From CBDCGJ01 sp965238305 (lineage in GTDB: Bacteria > Pseudomonadota > Alphaproteobacteria > GCA-2731375), in assembly GCA_965238305.1 (NCBI GenBank), contig CBDEHK010000001.1, forward strand, positions 2,356,001-2,420,000: a DNA stretch of 64,000 bases, written 5' to 3'. Numbering within the stretch: the stretch's first letter is position 1; the number at the start of each line of letters is the position of its first letter. The notes under the pieces were generated by a model. It saw only the letters and a list, made by a program, of their open reading frames with translations, was not told the DNA's origin and made no database searches. Positions 62,838 to 64,000 of this stretch are shown one piece after another. A program made the translations under genes and the position numbers.

Positions 62838-64000
62838 ATGAAGCAAAATCAGCTTGAAATATTATACCGAAACGCCGTTGCCGCGTATCAAAAGGGCGAC
62901 TTAACGAAGGCTGCTGCCCGTTGCCGCCAGCTTGTTAAAGAACAGCCACGACATCCAGGAGTTCTTCAACTAGCCGGTGTTGTCGCGCTTAAAGAAAATC
63001 GAAACAAGAAGGCGACGGATTATTTGTCGGCTGCGGCGGCTTTGTTGCCGCAGGACCCGGGTTTGCAGATTAATCTGGCGCTGGCGCTTACCGCTAGCGG
63101 ACAACGTGATGAGGCAATTTCCTGTTATCGACGCGTCATTGCGTTAGCGCCTGATCACGGGGTCGCGCATTATAATCTTGGGCAATTATTGCTGTTAGAT
63201 AACGAACCGGATGAAGCTGCTGAAATATTGGCGAAGGCGGCATCGTTGCAGCCGCAGGCAGCGGAAATTCAAATCAAGTTAGGCATCGCCTGGCGTCAAG
63301 CCGGCGATCTGCCGCCGGCAATTTGCGCCTTCAAGGAAGCGGTCCGGCTTGATGATCAGGATGCGGACACGTTGGCCTTATTGGCGAATACGCTTGGGGA
63401 ACAGGACGAAGCGCAATTTCCCGAAGCGATCAGTTACTATCGCCAAGCCCTGGCAATTGCACCTAAGCGGGCGGAGATTTGGTCGAACCTGGCTTGGACT
63501 TTGGCGGAAACCGCTGACTATGTTGCGGCGTTGGAAGCGGCAGAGATGGCCATTCAACATGACCCGATATTCGCACCGGCGCATTATCATTTAGGGCTGA
63601 TCCGATTTCGCCTTGAAGAGCTGGATACGGCGGAAGCCGCTTTGCGTCAGGCGATTACGATCAATCCTCGTTATGTCCGTGCCTATTCGACCTTAGCCCT
63701 GGTCTTGGAACGTCAAGGCGACACATCGGCTGTGGCTGCTATCGCGGCGCCGATATCCTATGTTGAAGGTTTCGATATATCTGAATTGGTAAATGTCAAA
63801 AACGTGCAATCGTTTAATGATGAGTTTGTTGAATTCATTCAGGCCCAACCGACCTTGATGTTCAATCGCCCGAACCGGTCGACCAGCGGTGGCTCGCAAA
63901 CCCTGGATTTGATCGGCGAACAGGCACCGGTGATGCGGAAATTTCGCCGCGCCATCGACGAAGCGGTGCGAAATTATATGGCGCGTCGGTGCCATGATAC
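62838..64000 (+). CDS. TPR-repeat protein, 3' end cut off by window edge
   Basis: Open from ATG 62838 to the window end (387 codons so far). About eight tetratricopeptide repeats fill residues 1-310 (for example DEAISCYRRVIALAPDHGVA, and SYYRQALAIAPKRAEIWSNL). The last part (NRPNRSTSGGSQTLDLIGEQ) resembles the start of a putative 2-oxoglutarate/Fe(II) oxygenase domain found after TPRs in some proteobacterial proteins, but the domain is incomplete. AGG elements lie just upstream of the start. The gene is divergent from the FrnE-like selenoprotein, 117 nt apart. Confidence 0.8.
   Translation, partial: MKQNQLEILYRNAVAAYQKGDLTKAAARCRQLVKEQPRHPGVLQLAGVVALKENRNKKATDYLSAAAALLPQDPGLQINLALALTASGQRDEAISCYRRVIALAPDHGVAHYNLGQLLLLDNEPDEAAEILAKAASLQPQAAEIQIKLGIAWRQAGDLPPAICAFKEAVRLDDQDADTLALLANTLGEQDEAQFPEAISYYRQALAIAPKRAEIWSNLAWTLAETADYVAALEAAEMAIQHDPIFAPAHYHLGLIRFRLEELDTAEAALRQAITINPRYVRAYSTLALVLERQGDTSAVAAIAAPISYVEGFDISELVNVKNVQSFNDEFVEFIQAQPTLMFNRPNRSTSGGSQTLDLIGEQAPVMRKFRRAIDEAVRNYMARRCHD

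Overview
The window reads as a chromosomal segment of a free-living alphaproteobacterium, probably Rhodospirillales-like. The pointers are a conserved purM-purN / DUF2066 / CDP-alcohol phosphatidyltransferase / PerM-like / hdaA / ppk-ppx / rnd / aspS neighbourhood, an Hda-type DnaA regulator, a B12-dependent class II ribonucleotide reductase, and an AspRS with the histidine typical of non-discriminating enzymes. GC content looks moderate. I see no rRNA, tRNA, CRISPR array, insertion sequence or prophage. The window opens inside a class III cyclase gene and closes inside a TPR-protein gene.

Layout. 0-6.3 kb: cyclase, a VOC protein, two epoxide-hydrolase-type alpha/beta hydrolases, a PPOX-like flavoprotein and an SDR. 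6.3-15.8 kb: Nudix, MscS, OmpA-like lipoprotein, ABC-F ATPase, ndk, P1 peptidase, patatin lipoprotein, purN and purM. 15.8-27.5 kb: the conserved housekeeping run up to aspS. 27.5-35.3 kb: a GNAT/cyclic-nucleotide-binding fusion, nrdJ with candidate NrdR boxes over its promoter, a glutathionyl-hydroquinone reductase and a gamma-glutamyltransferase. 35.6-45.5 kb: VWA protein, GAF-PAS histidine kinase, PilZ protein, an MDR/MetE-like/flavin-reductase operon and three secreted proteins of unknown role. 45.5-57 kb: TetR regulator, a polyamine-type ABC importer whose operon runs into a sulfatase and a GST, then an LLM oxidoreductase with a ThDP enzyme.

The main discovery is at 57-63 kb. Three unrelated reading frames each carry one in-frame TGA exactly where the family has a functional cysteine: a SAM-dependent methyltransferase (57121-57897), an AhpD/CMD-like protein with CxxU (58646-59764) and a DsbA/FrnE-like protein with UxxC (62097-62720). 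Each TGA is followed after 16, 24 and 20 nt by a 6-7 bp stem with a 5-nt loop, CGUGC, CGUGC and CGGGC, which fits the bacterial SECIS layout. I read these as three selenoproteins that ordinary gene calling would truncate or split. They sit with an exported methionine sulfoxide reductase, a thiolase and a DMT transporter. No sel genes are in the window, so the selenocysteine machinery must be elsewhere if this is right.
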